Position numbers and translations under genes: made by a program
Notes under the pieces: model-generated
What the model saw: only the letters and a program-made list of their open reading frames with translations
Told to the model about the DNA's origin: nothing
Database searches by the model: none
Source of the DNA: JALZMG01 sp963844175
Lineage (GTDB): Bacteria; Actinomycetota; Acidimicrobiia; Acidimicrobiales; Ilumatobacteraceae
Reading direction: 5' to 3'
Length of the DNA stretch: 64,000 nt
Assembly (NCBI GenBank): GCA_963844175.1
Contig: CAWJNE010000013.1
Span: 259,851-323,850, forward strand
In this document: positions 24,916-33,689 of the stretch, one piece after another
Position numbering within the stretch: position 1 is the stretch's first letter
Layout: the number at the start of each line of letters is the position of its first letter

Positions 24916-26067
24916 CTACACCGTGTCGGCGGGCAGGCCGAGGGCGACCCGGCCGGCGTGGATGAGCGTCTGCTCGGGGGTGAAGGGGTGGTACTTGGCG
25001 CCGCGGATGTCGCGGTAGCACCGCTCGATCGGCGACGTGCGGAAGAACGCACCACCGCCGGCGACCTCCATCGCCAGGTCGCAGACCTCGATCCCACCGA
25101 GCGCCACCTCGCGCTTGGCGGCCATCACGTCGACCACCGTCGCCATCGACGGCGTCACGTCGTCGCCGACCGTCCGCAGCGCACCGTCGAGGGCCCAGGA
25201 CATCACCCGCAGGCGGTTGTCCATGGCGCCGATCTGGCGCTGGATGGATGGATCCTCGGCGCGCGGGGTGCCGGCGACGGCAGCGACCGCGGCATCGCGG
25301 GCCGCCTCGGCCACGCCGAGGTACACGCCGGTGATCACGGGCATGGCGATGCTGGCGATGACCTGCAGCGGCGGATCGACGACGCCGAACGGCCGGCGGG
25401 CGAGCACGCGCTCCTCGGGCACGAAGACGTCGGTGATCTCGACGTCGTGGCTTCCCGTGCCGCGCATGCCCAGGGTGTCCCAGTTGTCGAGCACGGTGAC
25501 GCCCTCGGAGCGGACCGGGACGGCCATGTTGAGCACCGTCGGCGTGCCGTCGTCGTCGAGCACGAACATCGTCGAGAACACGTCGCCGACCGGGACCTGG
25601 CTGGCGAACACCTTGCGCCCGGTGACCCGGTAGCCGCCCTCGGCAGGTACCGCCTTCCCGCGCGGGTTGGTGAAGTCGGCGCCGCCCGTGGAGACGAGCA
25701 CGATGTTCTCGGTCGCCACCCGCCGCAGCGTCGCCTCGGCGCCGGGCAGGCCGCGGCGGTGCCGCCACGCCGTGAAGAGCGTGACGTGCTGGTGCATCGA
25801 CGACGCCAGCGCGGTCGATCCGCAGTGCTTGGCCAGCTCACGCTGGGCCATCGCCACCTCGCGCACCGAGGCGCCACGGCCACCGAGCTCCTCGGGGACG
25901 GCCATGGCGAGGAAGCCGGACGGCCGCAGCACGTCGAAGGCTTCCGTCACAAACGTGCCGTCACGGTCGTGGTCAGCGGCGAAGGGTTCGATGGACGCGC
26001 CGAGCTCGGCGGCCCATTGGATGAGCTCGGCCTCCCGGTTGGAGGTGTCGGTCGTGGGTTCGGTCAT
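24916..26067 (-). CDS. Acyl-CoA dehydrogenase family protein
   Basis: FAD-dependent dehydrogenase, about 383 residues. Segments seen: FGFLAMAVPEELGG-like PSGFLAMAVPEELGGRGASV, LVSTGGADFTNPRGKAVPAE, then GGYRVTGRKVFASQVP, DNWDTLGMRGTGSHDVEI (the FAD-binding strand) and EVAGGGAFFRTSPIERCYRDI at the C-terminus. The usual catalytic Glu region is not obvious, so it may be an FMN-dependent monooxygenase-like or acyl-ACP variant. Start ATG 26067 (MTEPTTD) is chosen; ATG 26091 is possible. It is divergent from an HxlR regulator gene 100 bases away, which may control it. Confidence 0.85.
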   Translation of the reverse strand: MTEPTTDTSNREAELIQWAAELGASIEPFAADHDRDGTFVTEAFDVLRPSGFLAMAVPEELGGRGASVREVAMAQRELAKHCGSTALASSMHQHVTLFTAWRHRRGLPGAEATLRRVATENIVLVSTGGADFTNPRGKAVPAEGGYRVTGRKVFASQVPVGDVFSTMFVLDDDGTPTVLNMAVPVRSEGVTVLDNWDTLGMRGTGSHDVEITDVFVPEERVLARRPFGVVDPPLQVIASIAMPVITGVYLGVAEAARDAAVAAVAGTPRAEDPSIQRQIGAMDNRLRVMSWALDGALRTVGDDVTPSMATVVDVMAAKREVALGGIEVCDLAMEVAGGGAFFRTSPIERCYRDIRGAKYHPFTPEQTLIHAGRVALGLPADTV

Positions 26068-26167
26068 GGTGCCCGCAGTCATGCGTGCCATCGTCGGCCT
26101 CGCGACGGGCCGCGCCTAGTGCAACAACTGGACCTGGGCGGCACCCCGAACGTGCGACGATGGGGCC

Positions 26168-26866
26168 GTGCGCTCCTATGGGCAGTACTGCCCCGTCGCT
26201 GTTGGCAGCGAGATCATCGCCGAGCGGTGGACGCCCCTGATCATGCGCGAGCTCGTGCTCGGCAGCACGCGCTTCAACGACATCGAGCGCGGTCTGCCTG
26301 GCATCTCCCGGACGTTGCTGGCCAAGCGGCTGAAGCAGCTCGAGCAGCGCGGGGTGATCGAGCTGGTGCCGGCGTCGTCCGGCCGTGGCCACGAGTACCA
26401 CCTGACCGATGCCGGCAGGGACCTCGAGCCGGTGATCATGGCGCTCGGCGAGTGGACCGTTCGCTGGCTGTTCGCCGAGCCGGACGACCGGGAGGTCGAT
26501 CCGATCACGCTGACGTGGTGGATGCACCGTCGTGTCGACCACGCCACGGTGCCCGCCGGGCGCGTCGTCGTGCAGTTCGACTACCGCGACGCCCGCCGCA
26601 CCCTGCTGTGGCTGATGTTCGAGGACCGCCAACCGTCGGTCTGCACGACCCACCCCGGGTTCGAACCCGATCTCTTCGTCACCACGGACACGCTGTCGCT
26701 GTCGCGCGTGTTCTCCGGGATCGACGAGCTGGCCGACGCCCGGGCGCTGGGCAAGGTGCGCATCGAGGGACCACGGGCGCTGACCACCCAGTTCCCGCGC
26801 TGGTTCCTGTGGAGCCCGTTCCGCCCCGCCGTGCGGTCGCGCCTCGCCGCCGCCGACACCGCCTGA
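26168..26866 (+). CDS. HxlR-family transcriptional regulator
   Basis: Winged-helix regulator. The N-terminal domain has SYGQYCPVAVGSEIIAERWT, LIMRELVLGSTRFNDIERG, LPGISRTLLAKRLKQLEQRG and the wing GHEYHLTDAGRDL. A C-terminal domain of about 120 residues follows with WWMHRRVDHATVPAG, perhaps an SCP2-like ligand-binding domain. A Cys in the YCPV motif matches the redox-sensing residue of the family. Start GTG 26168. It is divergent from the acyl-CoA dehydrogenase gene, its likely target. Confidence 0.88.
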   Translation: MRSYGQYCPVAVGSEIIAERWTPLIMRELVLGSTRFNDIERGLPGISRTLLAKRLKQLEQRGVIELVPASSGRGHEYHLTDAGRDLEPVIMALGEWTVRWLFAEPDDREVDPITLTWWMHRRVDHATVPAGRVVVQFDYRDARRTLLWLMFEDRQPSVCTTHPGFEPDLFVTTDTLSLSRVFSGIDELADARALGKVRIEGPRALTTQFPRWFLWSPFRPAVRSRLAAADTA

Positions 26867-26874
26867 CCCCCACC

Positions 26875-26950
26875 CATCTGGGCGCGGACGTTCCCAATCC
26901 GGCTGCTGGGCGCGGACGTTCTCGAAATCGAGCGTCAGCGCGCCCAGATG
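26875..26950. repeat. 12-bp inverted repeat at a convergent gene end
   Basis: Arms CATCTGGGCGCG (26875-26886) and CGCGCCCAGATG (26939-26950) are exact complements. Between them the unit CTGGGCGCGGACGTTC is repeated (26878-26893 and 26906-26921). The structure lies between the HxlR stop and the convergent gene's last codons, where a terminator is expected. Confidence 0.6.
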
Positions 26951-27417
26951 CCGCTGAACCGGTCCTCGACGGCGTCGAACGGCCACGCCGTGTCCATCCA
27001 CTCGGCCACCGCGGCGGCCAGCGGGGCATCGAGCTCGGCTCGATCGGCGCGCACCCATGTGCGCACCCGGGCGCCGTAGCCGTCCAGATCCGACGGGTAG
27101 ATGTACACGCAGCCGATCACCTCGCCGGTAGCGGTGTCGAGCACGGTGTAGGTGAACCCCCGGCGCGCCGCGAAGTCCTCAGCGTGGCCGCGCAGGTCGC
27201 CGAGGTTCTGCTCGAGCGACATCCCGTCCGGCGGCGGCCAGTCATCCTGGAACCCTGGCGTGGCCCGGATGTGCTCGATGCTGGACATCCACGCCGCGCG
27301 ATCGGCCTCGTTGTGCTGCGGGCCGAGCGGCGCCAGCCGGAAGCCGTCGGCCACCAAGCCCTTCGGCGCCTCGAAATCGTCGGGGATCACGGCGTCACCC
27401 TGCCAGGCAAGATGCAC
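26935..27417 (-). CDS. GNAT-like N-acetyltransferase
   Basis: 160 residues. The N-terminal part is FRLAPLGPQHNEADRAAWMSS, a GNAT-like opening strand and helix, followed by TYTVLDTATGEVIGCVYIYP, a typical beta4 strand of the fold. The acetyl-CoA loop is replaced by ARVRTWVRADRAELDAPL, so the usual QxxGxG is missing. The C-terminus is short. It could be a degenerate or ligand-binding GNAT. It diverges from the DUF5990 gene with a 2-base gap. Confidence 0.65.
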   Translation of the reverse strand: MHLAWQGDAVIPDDFEAPKGLVADGFRLAPLGPQHNEADRAAWMSSIEHIRATPGFQDDWPPPDGMSLEQNLGDLRGHAEDFAARRGFTYTVLDTATGEVIGCVYIYPSDLDGYGARVRTWVRADRAELDAPLAAAVAEWMDTAWPFDAVEDRFSGIWAR

Positions 27418-27419
27418 GG

Positions 27420-27864
27420 GTGCGGATCACGATCGAGGCCCACGAGCTGCCCGGGCGACGCTTCGTGTCGGAGGGGGTGCCGCTCGGCAACGTGCACGTC
27501 GGCGTGCAGATCGGCAAGGAGCCGGCGGGGTTGACGCCCGGCGACGCCCCATCGGCGCGCTGGGACGTCGACGTGCGCACCGTGATCGCCGACGACGGCG
27601 CCGTGGACCTGCGTGGGCCGGCCGTCCACGGCAAGCGCGGCGAGCGGTTCCTGTACCTGACGTGGGGTGAGGTCGGCGACGACGGCTCGTTCTCGATGTT
27701 CCGGCGGGCCAAGCTGATGGCCTGCCGACATCGACCCGGACCTGCTCGCCGCCGCTGCCGCCGACGACGGCTCACTCGTGGCGACGATCGGCCTGACGGA
27801 CGAGTGCGGAGCCCCACGATGCGCCCGCGTCAGGCCGCCGACGATCAGCTGGCGGGCGGGCTGA
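27420..27864 (+). CDS. DUF5990 family protein, frameshifted near its C-terminus
   Basis: About 147 residues of unknown function. The N-terminal part is VRITIEAHELPGRRF, then GVQIGKEPAGLTPGDAPSAR, WDVDVRTVIADDGAVDLRGP and FLYLTWGEVGDDGSFSMFRRAKLM. The frame then breaks at about 27718. In the new frame ADIDPDLLAAAAADDGSLVA and TIGLTDECGAPRCARVRPP continue, ending ISWRAG with a stop at 27862. The match to DUF5990 is from my memory of the family ending. A one-base error is the simplest explanation. The 3' end overlaps the convergent sigma-methyltransferase gene. Confidence 0.65.
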
Positions 27865-29887
27865 CGTCGCCGCCACCCGGTCGGCGGGCCAGGTAGACGA
27901 GGAACCGCTCGTCGCCGGTCGGCGGACCGCCGTGGTAGCCGCCGACGACCTGCACGTCCTCGAAGCCCACCGACCCGAGCGCGTCGACGATCTCCTCCGG
28001 GCGCCAGAGGTTGCCGACGAGCTGGTGCGTCTCGTGGCCGACGAGCTCGCCGTCCCGCCATTGCCAGGCCTCCAGCTCGCGCACCCCGGAGCGGGCCTCG
28101 CGATCGACGGACACGAGGTGATGGCGCAGCGCGTACTCGAACCCGTCCGGACCGAGGCGCCGCTGATCGGGACCGGGCGGCTCGGCGGCGCTCGACGCCG
28201 AGACCCGCCACCGGCTGACGTCCCCGTCGTCGACCTCGTAGTCGAGGACCAGCCGGCCGCCGGGCACGAGGTGGTCGCGCATCCGCCGAAGCCCCTCGAG
28301 GTCCTGGTCACGCGATCCGCCGAGCCCGAACCCGCCGCACATCACGATGGTGCCGTATCGGCGGTCGAGGTCCAGGCGGTGCACCGGCTGGACGTACAAG
28401 CCCGGGTCGCGCCCGGCGGCGTGCGCCGCGTCGCGGCAGGCGGCGATCATGTCGGCCGACGCATCCACACCGTCGACGTCGAGCCCTGCAGCCACCCACG
28501 GCAGGAGCAGCCGGCCGGTCCCGCACGCCACGTCGAGCGCCGGTTGACCCTCCGCGACGAACGGGCGGAAGTACTCGACCTCCGGCCCGCCGATGTTGAA
28601 GTTCGCCCACCACCTGGCGATCAACCCGTGGTGCCAGGTCACCACGTCCGGATCCTCGACCTCGTCCCCCACGGCCATCGAGCGCACCGTACCGAGGGTG
28701 GCCAGACGGCGGTGCAACTGCGCCCGCTCGTCAGGAGCGTCGGCGTCGCCGGCGGCGATCCGGTAGTGCACGGCGGCCTCGTCGAGACGGCCGGCGCGGA
28801 CCAGGAGGTCGGCGCGCGCCGCCTCGACGTAGCGCAGGCCGGCGACCCGCGACGCCAGATCGTCGATCGCCGCCAGCCCCGCCTCGGGGCCGTGCAGCAT
28901 GCCGACGGCGATCGCCCGGTTGAGCTCCACCACCGGCGACGGGGAGATCGCCAGCAGCTCGTCGTAGCAGGCCACGATGACGTCCCATCGCGTCGCCGCC
29001 GCCGTCGGCGCCACGGCATGGCACTCAGCGATCGCCGCTTGCAGCACGTACGGCCCGCGCTCCCTCGCCGCCCGCAGCTCGGTCGAGCCGCGCCCGATCT
29101 CGACGCCCAGCCAGCGCGTTCGATCCTGCTCCTCGATCGTCAGGAGCGCGCCGTCCGCGCTGCGCCGGGCGTTCCGTCGGGCGTGCTGGAAGTACAGCAG
29201 CGCCAGGAGCCCGCGGGCCTCCGAGTGGGTCGGCATCAGCTCGACGACCTGCCGGGCGAGGGCGACGGCGGTGGACGCCAGCGGGGTGTCGGCCGCCGCC
29301 GAGTAGCCCTGGTTGAAGGCGAGGTAGATGACGGCGAGCACCGCCGTCGTGCGCTCGTCCAGCGACTCCGGCGGCGGCACGCGGTACGGGATGGCGGCGT
29401 GGGCGATCTTGCGCCGCGCCCGCACCAGGCGCTGGGCCATCGTCGGCTCGGGCACCAGGAAGGCACGGGCGATGTCGGCGACCTCCAGGCCGCCAACCGT
29501 CCGCAGGGTCAGAGCGACCTGGGCCGGCAGGGCGAGCGCCGGGTGGCAGCACGTGAAGATCAGCCGCAGTCGCTCGTCGTCGTCGGCCGCCGGCTCGACG
29601 ATCAGCGCCGCCGCGGCGAGCTTGGACGGTTCCGTCGATGCCCGCCGCAGCAGGTCGAGGGCACGGTTGCGCGCCGCCACCGTCAGCCACGCCGCCGGGT
29701 TGACCGGCACGCCGTCGGTGGGCCAGCGGGCCACCGCGGCGGTGAAGGCGTCTGCCGTGGCGTCCTCGGCCAGCGACCAGTCGCCGGTGATGCGGATCAA
29801 CCCGGCGACGATGCGGGTCCAGTCCGTGCGATGCGCCCTGGCGACGGCGTTCGCCGCCGCTGCGGTCGTGGCGGTCGTCGCGGTCAC
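27845..29887 (-). CDS. ECF42-type sigma factor fused to a SAM-dependent methyltransferase
   Basis: 680 residues in one uninterrupted frame. Residues 1-390: an ECF sigma factor with WLTVAARNRALDLLRR (sigma2), LVPEPTMAQRLVRARRKIA (sigma4) and the DUF6596/TPR extension including FNQGYSAAADTPL and LLTIEEQDRTRW, typical of ECF42. Residues about 403-680: a class I methyltransferase with LDVACGTGRLLLPWVAAGLD and RRMRDHLVPGGRLVLDYEV. The junction reads LATLGTVRSMAVGDEVEDPD, so the methyltransferase has its own Met at the junction. A lost stop codon is possible, but none is present here. GTG 29887 overlaps the YCII gene stop by 4 bases, the usual ECF42 partner arrangement. Confidence 0.88.
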   Translation of the reverse strand: MTATTATTAAAANAVARAHRTDWTRIVAGLIRITGDWSLAEDATADAFTAAVARWPTDGVPVNPAAWLTVAARNRALDLLRRASTEPSKLAAAALIVEPAADDDERLRLIFTCCHPALALPAQVALTLRTVGGLEVADIARAFLVPEPTMAQRLVRARRKIAHAAIPYRVPPPESLDERTTAVLAVIYLAFNQGYSAAADTPLASTAVALARQVVELMPTHSEARGLLALLYFQHARRNARRSADGALLTIEEQDRTRWLGVEIGRGSTELRAARERGPYVLQAAIAECHAVAPTAAATRWDVIVACYDELLAISPSPVVELNRAIAVGMLHGPEAGLAAIDDLASRVAGLRYVEAARADLLVRAGRLDEAAVHYRIAAGDADAPDERAQLHRRLATLGTVRSMAVGDEVEDPDVVTWHHGLIARWWANFNIGGPEVEYFRPFVAEGQPALDVACGTGRLLLPWVAAGLDVDGVDASADMIAACRDAAHAAGRDPGLYVQPVHRLDLDRRYGTIVMCGGFGLGGSRDQDLEGLRRMRDHLVPGGRLVLDYEVDDGDVSRWRVSASSAAEPPGPDQRRLGPDGFEYALRHHLVSVDREARSGVRELEAWQWRDGELVGHETHQLVGNLWRPEEIVDALGSVGFEDVQVVGGYHGGPPTGDERFLVYLARRPGGGDVSPPAS

Positions 29888-30213
29888 TCGTCCTGTGGGG
29901 CCACGGGTCGGATCTCGATGCGCCCGTGGTACGCCATCGGGTGGCGGGAGACGTAGTCGATGGCCTGGTCGAGGTCGTCGCAGTCGAGCAGGTCGTAGCC
30001 GACGATCCACTCCTTGGACTCGGTGTACGGCCCGTCGGTCACCAGCACCTCGCCGGCGCGCACGCGCACCGTGGTGGCGTCCTCGAGCGGACGCAGCACG
30101 TCGCCGCGCAGGCGGATCCCGCGCCGCTCGCCCTCGGCGACCCACTCGTCGATGTCGGGGCCTCCCGCGGCGTCCGGCTCGGTGTCGGTGGCGATGAACA
30201 GCAGGTACTCCAT
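29884..30213 (-). CDS. YCII-related (DGPF) domain protein, ECF42 partner
   Basis: 109 residues with the DGPF motif in VTDGPYTESKEWIVGYDLLD and the opening strand MEYLLFIATDTE. Proteins of this type are conserved beside ECF42 sigma factors and are thought to be linked to their regulation, though the mechanism is not established. The gene is first in the operon and overlaps the sigma factor start by 4 bases, so both are made together. Confidence 0.93.
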   Translation of the reverse strand: MEYLLFIATDTEPDAAGGPDIDEWVAEGERRGIRLRGDVLRPLEDATTVRVRAGEVLVTDGPYTESKEWIVGYDLLDCDDLDQAIDYVSRHPMAYHGRIEIRPVAPQDE

Positions 30214-30354
30214 GGATCCTCCAGATCGTCGACGGTACGTGAGGACGACGATCGGCGAGCCCGCCCAGACGACACCTCCTTCGATTTTCTCGACCCGGTT
30301 CGCCGTCGCGTCGAGCTGGGTACGAGACCGGTGACCACGCACGAGGAGGTCGTG

Positions 30355-30591
30355 ATGGCCGAGATGAGTGCCAAGAAGCGCGAGCAGCTGCCCGCCAAGG
30401 ACTTCGGGCTTCCGGAGAAGGCCCGGACCAAGCAGGCCAAGAAGGAGTCTGGCAACTACCCGATGCCCGACGACGCGCACGCCCGCAACGCCAAGTCACG
30501 TGCCGCCCAGCAGCAGCACGCCGGCAACCTGACGAAGAAGGAGCGGGAGCGCATCGACCGCAAGGCCGACAAGATCCTCGACGACGACTAA
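30355..30591 (+). CDS. Small conserved basic protein (DUF6582-like)
   Basis: 78 residues, rich in Lys, Ala and Arg: REQLPAKDFGLPEKARTKQA, then YPMPDDAHARNAKSRAAQQQ and KKERERIDRKADKILDD. The FGLPE..YP.PD..HARNA pattern matches small proteins of unknown function in many bacteria (DUF6582 or similar, from memory). It starts at ATG 30355 with AGGAGG 7 bases upstream. It ends just before the palindrome at 30606, which may terminate its transcript. Confidence 0.75.
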   Translation: MAEMSAKKREQLPAKDFGLPEKARTKQAKKESGNYPMPDDAHARNAKSRAAQQQHAGNLTKKERERIDRKADKILDDD

Positions 30592-30605
30592 TGGCTCGCT
30601 CCGCT

Positions 30606-30659
30606 CGCGAGTAAGAACAGATCGGCGTCATCCGTGACGCCGATCTGTTCTTACTCGCG
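30606..30659 (+). terminator. Perfect 25-bp stem-loop after the small basic protein gene
   Basis: Arm 30606-30630 (ending CAGATCGGCGTCA) and arm 30635-30659 (starting TGACGCCGATCTG) are exact complements over 25 bases, with a TCCG tetraloop. This is the strongest hairpin in the window. It lies 15 bases after a stop codon and 17 bases before proV. No T-run follows, so it is not a textbook intrinsic terminator; it might block both directions or stabilise mRNA. Confidence 0.65.
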
Positions 30660-30675
30660 GTTCTAAGCTCCGGCC

Positions 30676-31731
30676 GTGGGGGGCGCGATCTCGGTCCGAG
30701 GGCTGTGGAAGGTGTTCGGTCCGCGCGCCGAGCGGATCGTCGGGTCCCCGCTCGCCGATCTCCCGCGACGCGAGCTGGAGGCGCGCACCGGCAACGTCGC
30801 CGCAGTGCGCGATGTCGACCTCGACGTCGAGACCGGCGAGACGTTCGTCGTGATGGGGTTGTCCGGTAGCGGCAAGTCGACCCTCGTCCGCTGCCTGACC
30901 CGGCTCATCGAGCCGACCGCCGGCACCGTCCGCATCGGCGATGTCGACGTCACGTCGGCGGGCGAGGCGCAGCTGCTCGACCTCCGCCGGCACCGCGTGA
31001 GCATGGTGTTCCAGCACTTCGGACTGCTGCCGCACCGGGACCTGCTGGACAACGTGGCGTTCGGTCTCGAGGTCCAGGGCATCGACAAGCAGGTCCGGCG
31101 GACCAGGGCCGAGCAGTTCCTCGAGCTGGTCGGGCTGGCCGGACTCGGCGCAGCCCGCCCCGACCAGCTCTCGGGAGGCATGCAGCAGCGCGTCGGGCTG
31201 GCCCACGCGTTGGCCACCGGCCCCGAGGTGCTGCTGTTCGACGAACCGTTCTCCGCCCTCGACCCGGTGATCCGGCGGGACATGCAGGACGAGGTCGTCC
31301 GGCTGCGCGGCGAGCTGGCCACGACGATGGTCTTCATCACCCACGACCTCGTCGAGGCGCTGCGGCTCGGCGACCGCATCGCCATCATGCGTGACGGTCG
31401 CTTCGTCCAGGTCGGCACCCCGGCCGAGGTGGTCGGCGCGCCGGCGGACGACGACGTCCGCATGTTCGTGCGCGACGTGTCGCGCGCCAACGTGCTCCCG
31501 GTCGAGGCCGTCATGACGTCGCCGTACGGACCACGAGACTGGATCGCCGAGGTGCCGCTCGGCACCAAGGTGCGCGACGTGCTCGGTGCCCTGGCGCGCG
31601 GCGAGCGGCCGGTCGCCGTCGTCGACGACGGCGGAGAGGTCGTCGGCTGCGTCGACCGCGCCATCGCCCTGCGGGTGGTCGCCGGCGTGGACGAGGTCCA
31701 GTCGAGCGTCGAGCCCGTGGCCGGGGACTGA
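30676..31731 (+). CDS. proV: Glycine betaine/proline-type ABC transporter ATP-binding protein
   Basis: Energises uptake of glycine betaine, choline or a related quaternary amine. 351 residues. Motifs: Walker A GLSGSGKSTLVRCL, the Q-loop MVFQHFGLLPHRDL, the signature LSGGMQQRVGLAHALA, Walker B LLFDEPFSALDP and His in FITHDLVEAL. A short tail from about residue 280 (DWIAEVPLGTKVRDVL, PVAVVDDGGEVVGCVDR) looks like a single CBS-type half, which in OpuA senses ionic strength. Start GTG 30676. Its stop overlaps the permease ATG by 1 base (TGATG). Confidence 0.93.
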   Translation: MGGAISVRGLWKVFGPRAERIVGSPLADLPRRELEARTGNVAAVRDVDLDVETGETFVVMGLSGSGKSTLVRCLTRLIEPTAGTVRIGDVDVTSAGEAQLLDLRRHRVSMVFQHFGLLPHRDLLDNVAFGLEVQGIDKQVRRTRAEQFLELVGLAGLGAARPDQLSGGMQQRVGLAHALATGPEVLLFDEPFSALDPVIRRDMQDEVVRLRGELATTMVFITHDLVEALRLGDRIAIMRDGRFVQVGTPAEVVGAPADDDVRMFVRDVSRANVLPVEAVMTSPYGPRDWIAEVPLGTKVRDVLGALARGERPVAVVDDGGEVVGCVDRAIALRVVAGVDEVQSSVEPVAGD

Positions 31732-33689
31732 TGGCCGTCGCCTCGATCGCCGTCACGGCGGCGGCGGCACCCACCGACCGCACGGCCCGCCTGCGGCGTC
31801 TCGTCCTGCCGGTCGCCGTCCTCGTCGCGCTCGTCGTCGCCGGGATCCTGATCGGGTCGAGCGTCCCGTCGTGGCTCGACGCCCACGTCGTGCCGGCCGT
31901 CGACGCCGTCTACGACTGGACGGTCCGCAACAACGATCAGCACTGGCTGTTCACGTGGTTCTTCCAGCCGATCGCGGACGGCGTGGAGCAGGCGACGGAG
32001 GCCATCCTCTGGGTCCTCCGCCAACTGCGCTGGCTGGGGGTGCTGGCGCTGGTCGGTGCGATCGGTTGGCGCACCGGCGGCGCCCGGGCCGCGGCAACGG
32101 CCGTCGTCGCCCTCCTCGGGTGCGGCATCCTCGGCTTCTGGGACGAAACCATGGTCACCCTGGCGTTGATGCTGGTCGCCGTCGCCGTCGCCCTGCTCAT
32201 CGGGGTCCCGCTGGGCATCGTGGCCGGACGTAGCGACCGGGCCGAGCGCGGGCTGCGCGGCGTCCTCGACACCGCCCAGGTCATGCCGGCGTACGTGTAC
32301 CTCCTGCCGGCGGTCGTCGTGTTCGGCATCGGCACCCCGGCGGCGATCGTGGCGACGGTCGTGTTCGCCGTGGCACCGGCCGTCCGCCTGACCAGTCACG
32401 GCTTGCGCAGCGTGCCCGTGGTGGCCACCGAAGTCGGCACGTCGTTCGGTTGCACGGGCCGCCAGCTGCTGACCAAGGTGCAGCTGCCGATGGCTCGCCG
32501 AGCGATGCTCCTCGGGCTCAACCAGGTGATCATGATGGCCTTCGCCATCGTCGTCATCGCCGCCCTGGTCGGCACCGGCGGGCTCGGCCAGCGCGTCGTG
32601 GACGGGCTGGAGAAGGTCGACGTCGGTGCGGCGTTCGCTCCCGGGTTGGCGATCGTGTTTGCCGCCATCGCCCTCGACCGGATCACGACCGGTGAGCGCG
32701 ACCGCAGCAAGCGCACCGGCGCCGCACGCACGCCGCTGCTCACCTCGTTCGGCGTCGGCGCGGCCGTCGTCGCCGTGGCCGTCGTCGCCGGTCGGCTGCT
32801 GTCGGCCATCGACTTCCCGGAGAGCTGGCGGTTCAACGTGGCTGATCCCGCCAACGACGCCGTCAGCTGGGTCAACGAACACCTGCGGACCGGTGTGCCG
32901 ATCGTCGGCGGCACCGGATCGTTCAGCGACTTCCTCGTCATCCACGTACTCGACCCGGTGCGTGACGTCCTCGTCGACTCGCCGTGGTGGCTCGTGGTGG
33001 TTGCCGCGGTGGCGATCGGCTGGGCCAGCGGCGGCTGGCGGCTGGCCGCGGTGTGCGGGGCGTGCCTCGTCGGCGTGGCTGCGATGCGCAACTGGGAGTT
33101 GGCGATGGACACCCTCAGCCAGGTGCTGGTGATCGTCGTCATCAGCGTCGCCCTGGCCGTCCCCATCGGCATCTGGGCCGGGCGCTCCGACCGCGTGCAA
33201 CGGGTTCTGCGACCACTCCTCGATGCCGCCCAGGTCATGCCGGCGTTCGTCTACCTCGTACCTGTGATCTTCCTGTTCCGGGTCGGCCGCGTCCCGGGCG
33301 TGGTGGCTGCCGTGATCTACGCCCTGCCGCCGTGCATCCGCATCGTCAGCCTCGGGCTCCGCCAGGTGCCCCACGAGCCGCGCGAAGCAGCGACGTCGTT
33401 CGGTGCGACACCCGGTCAGGAGCTGCGCAAGGTGCAGCTGCCGATGGCCATGCCGGCGATCCTGCTCGGGGTCAACCAGACCGTGCTGCTCGTGCTGTCG
33501 ATGGTCGTCATCGCCGGGCTGACGGGCTCGGGCGGGCTCGGGCTGGAGACGGTGTACGGCCTGACCAAGGGCGAGGTGGGCCGGGGCGTGGCCGGTGGCG
33601 TGAGTATCGTCCTGCTGGCGATCACACTGGATCGGATCACGCAGGCCTGGGGCGTCCGCTCCGGCAGGAACCGAGGGGGAAGACGATGA
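31731..33689 (+). CDS. proW: Fused double permease subunit of the quaternary amine ABC transporter
   Basis: 652 residues containing two ProW-like permease domains in tandem. Each has a BPD_transp signature: AEVGTSFGCTGRQLLTK-like TEVGTSFGCTGRQLLTKVQL in the first half and ATSFGATPGQELRKVQLPMA in the second. Each is preceded by LDTAQVMPAYVYLLPAVV or LDAAQVMPAFVYLVPVIF, so the gene arose by internal duplication. Single ProW proteins usually pair as homodimers; here both halves are in one chain. The gene overlaps proV and proX by a few bases, giving strong coupling. Confidence 0.92.
   Translation: MAVASIAVTAAAAPTDRTARLRRLVLPVAVLVALVVAGILIGSSVPSWLDAHVVPAVDAVYDWTVRNNDQHWLFTWFFQPIADGVEQATEAILWVLRQLRWLGVLALVGAIGWRTGGARAAATAVVALLGCGILGFWDETMVTLALMLVAVAVALLIGVPLGIVAGRSDRAERGLRGVLDTAQVMPAYVYLLPAVVVFGIGTPAAIVATVVFAVAPAVRLTSHGLRSVPVVATEVGTSFGCTGRQLLTKVQLPMARRAMLLGLNQVIMMAFAIVVIAALVGTGGLGQRVVDGLEKVDVGAAFAPGLAIVFAAIALDRITTGERDRSKRTGAARTPLLTSFGVGAAVVAVAVVAGRLLSAIDFPESWRFNVADPANDAVSWVNEHLRTGVPIVGGTGSFSDFLVIHVLDPVRDVLVDSPWWLVVVAAVAIGWASGGWRLAAVCGACLVGVAAMRNWELAMDTLSQVLVIVVISVALAVPIGIWAGRSDRVQRVLRPLLDAAQVMPAFVYLVPVIFLFRVGRVPGVVAAVIYALPPCIRIVSLGLRQVPHEPREAATSFGATPGQELRKVQLPMAMPAILLGVNQTVLLVLSMVVIAGLTGSGGLGLETVYGLTKGEVGRGVAGGVSIVLLAITLDRITQAWGVRSGRNRGGRR

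Noticed and set aside
30606..30659. Standard intrinsic terminator
   Set aside because: No T-run follows either side; the stem is unusually long and perfect, so I report it as a terminator-like palindrome with reduced confidence.
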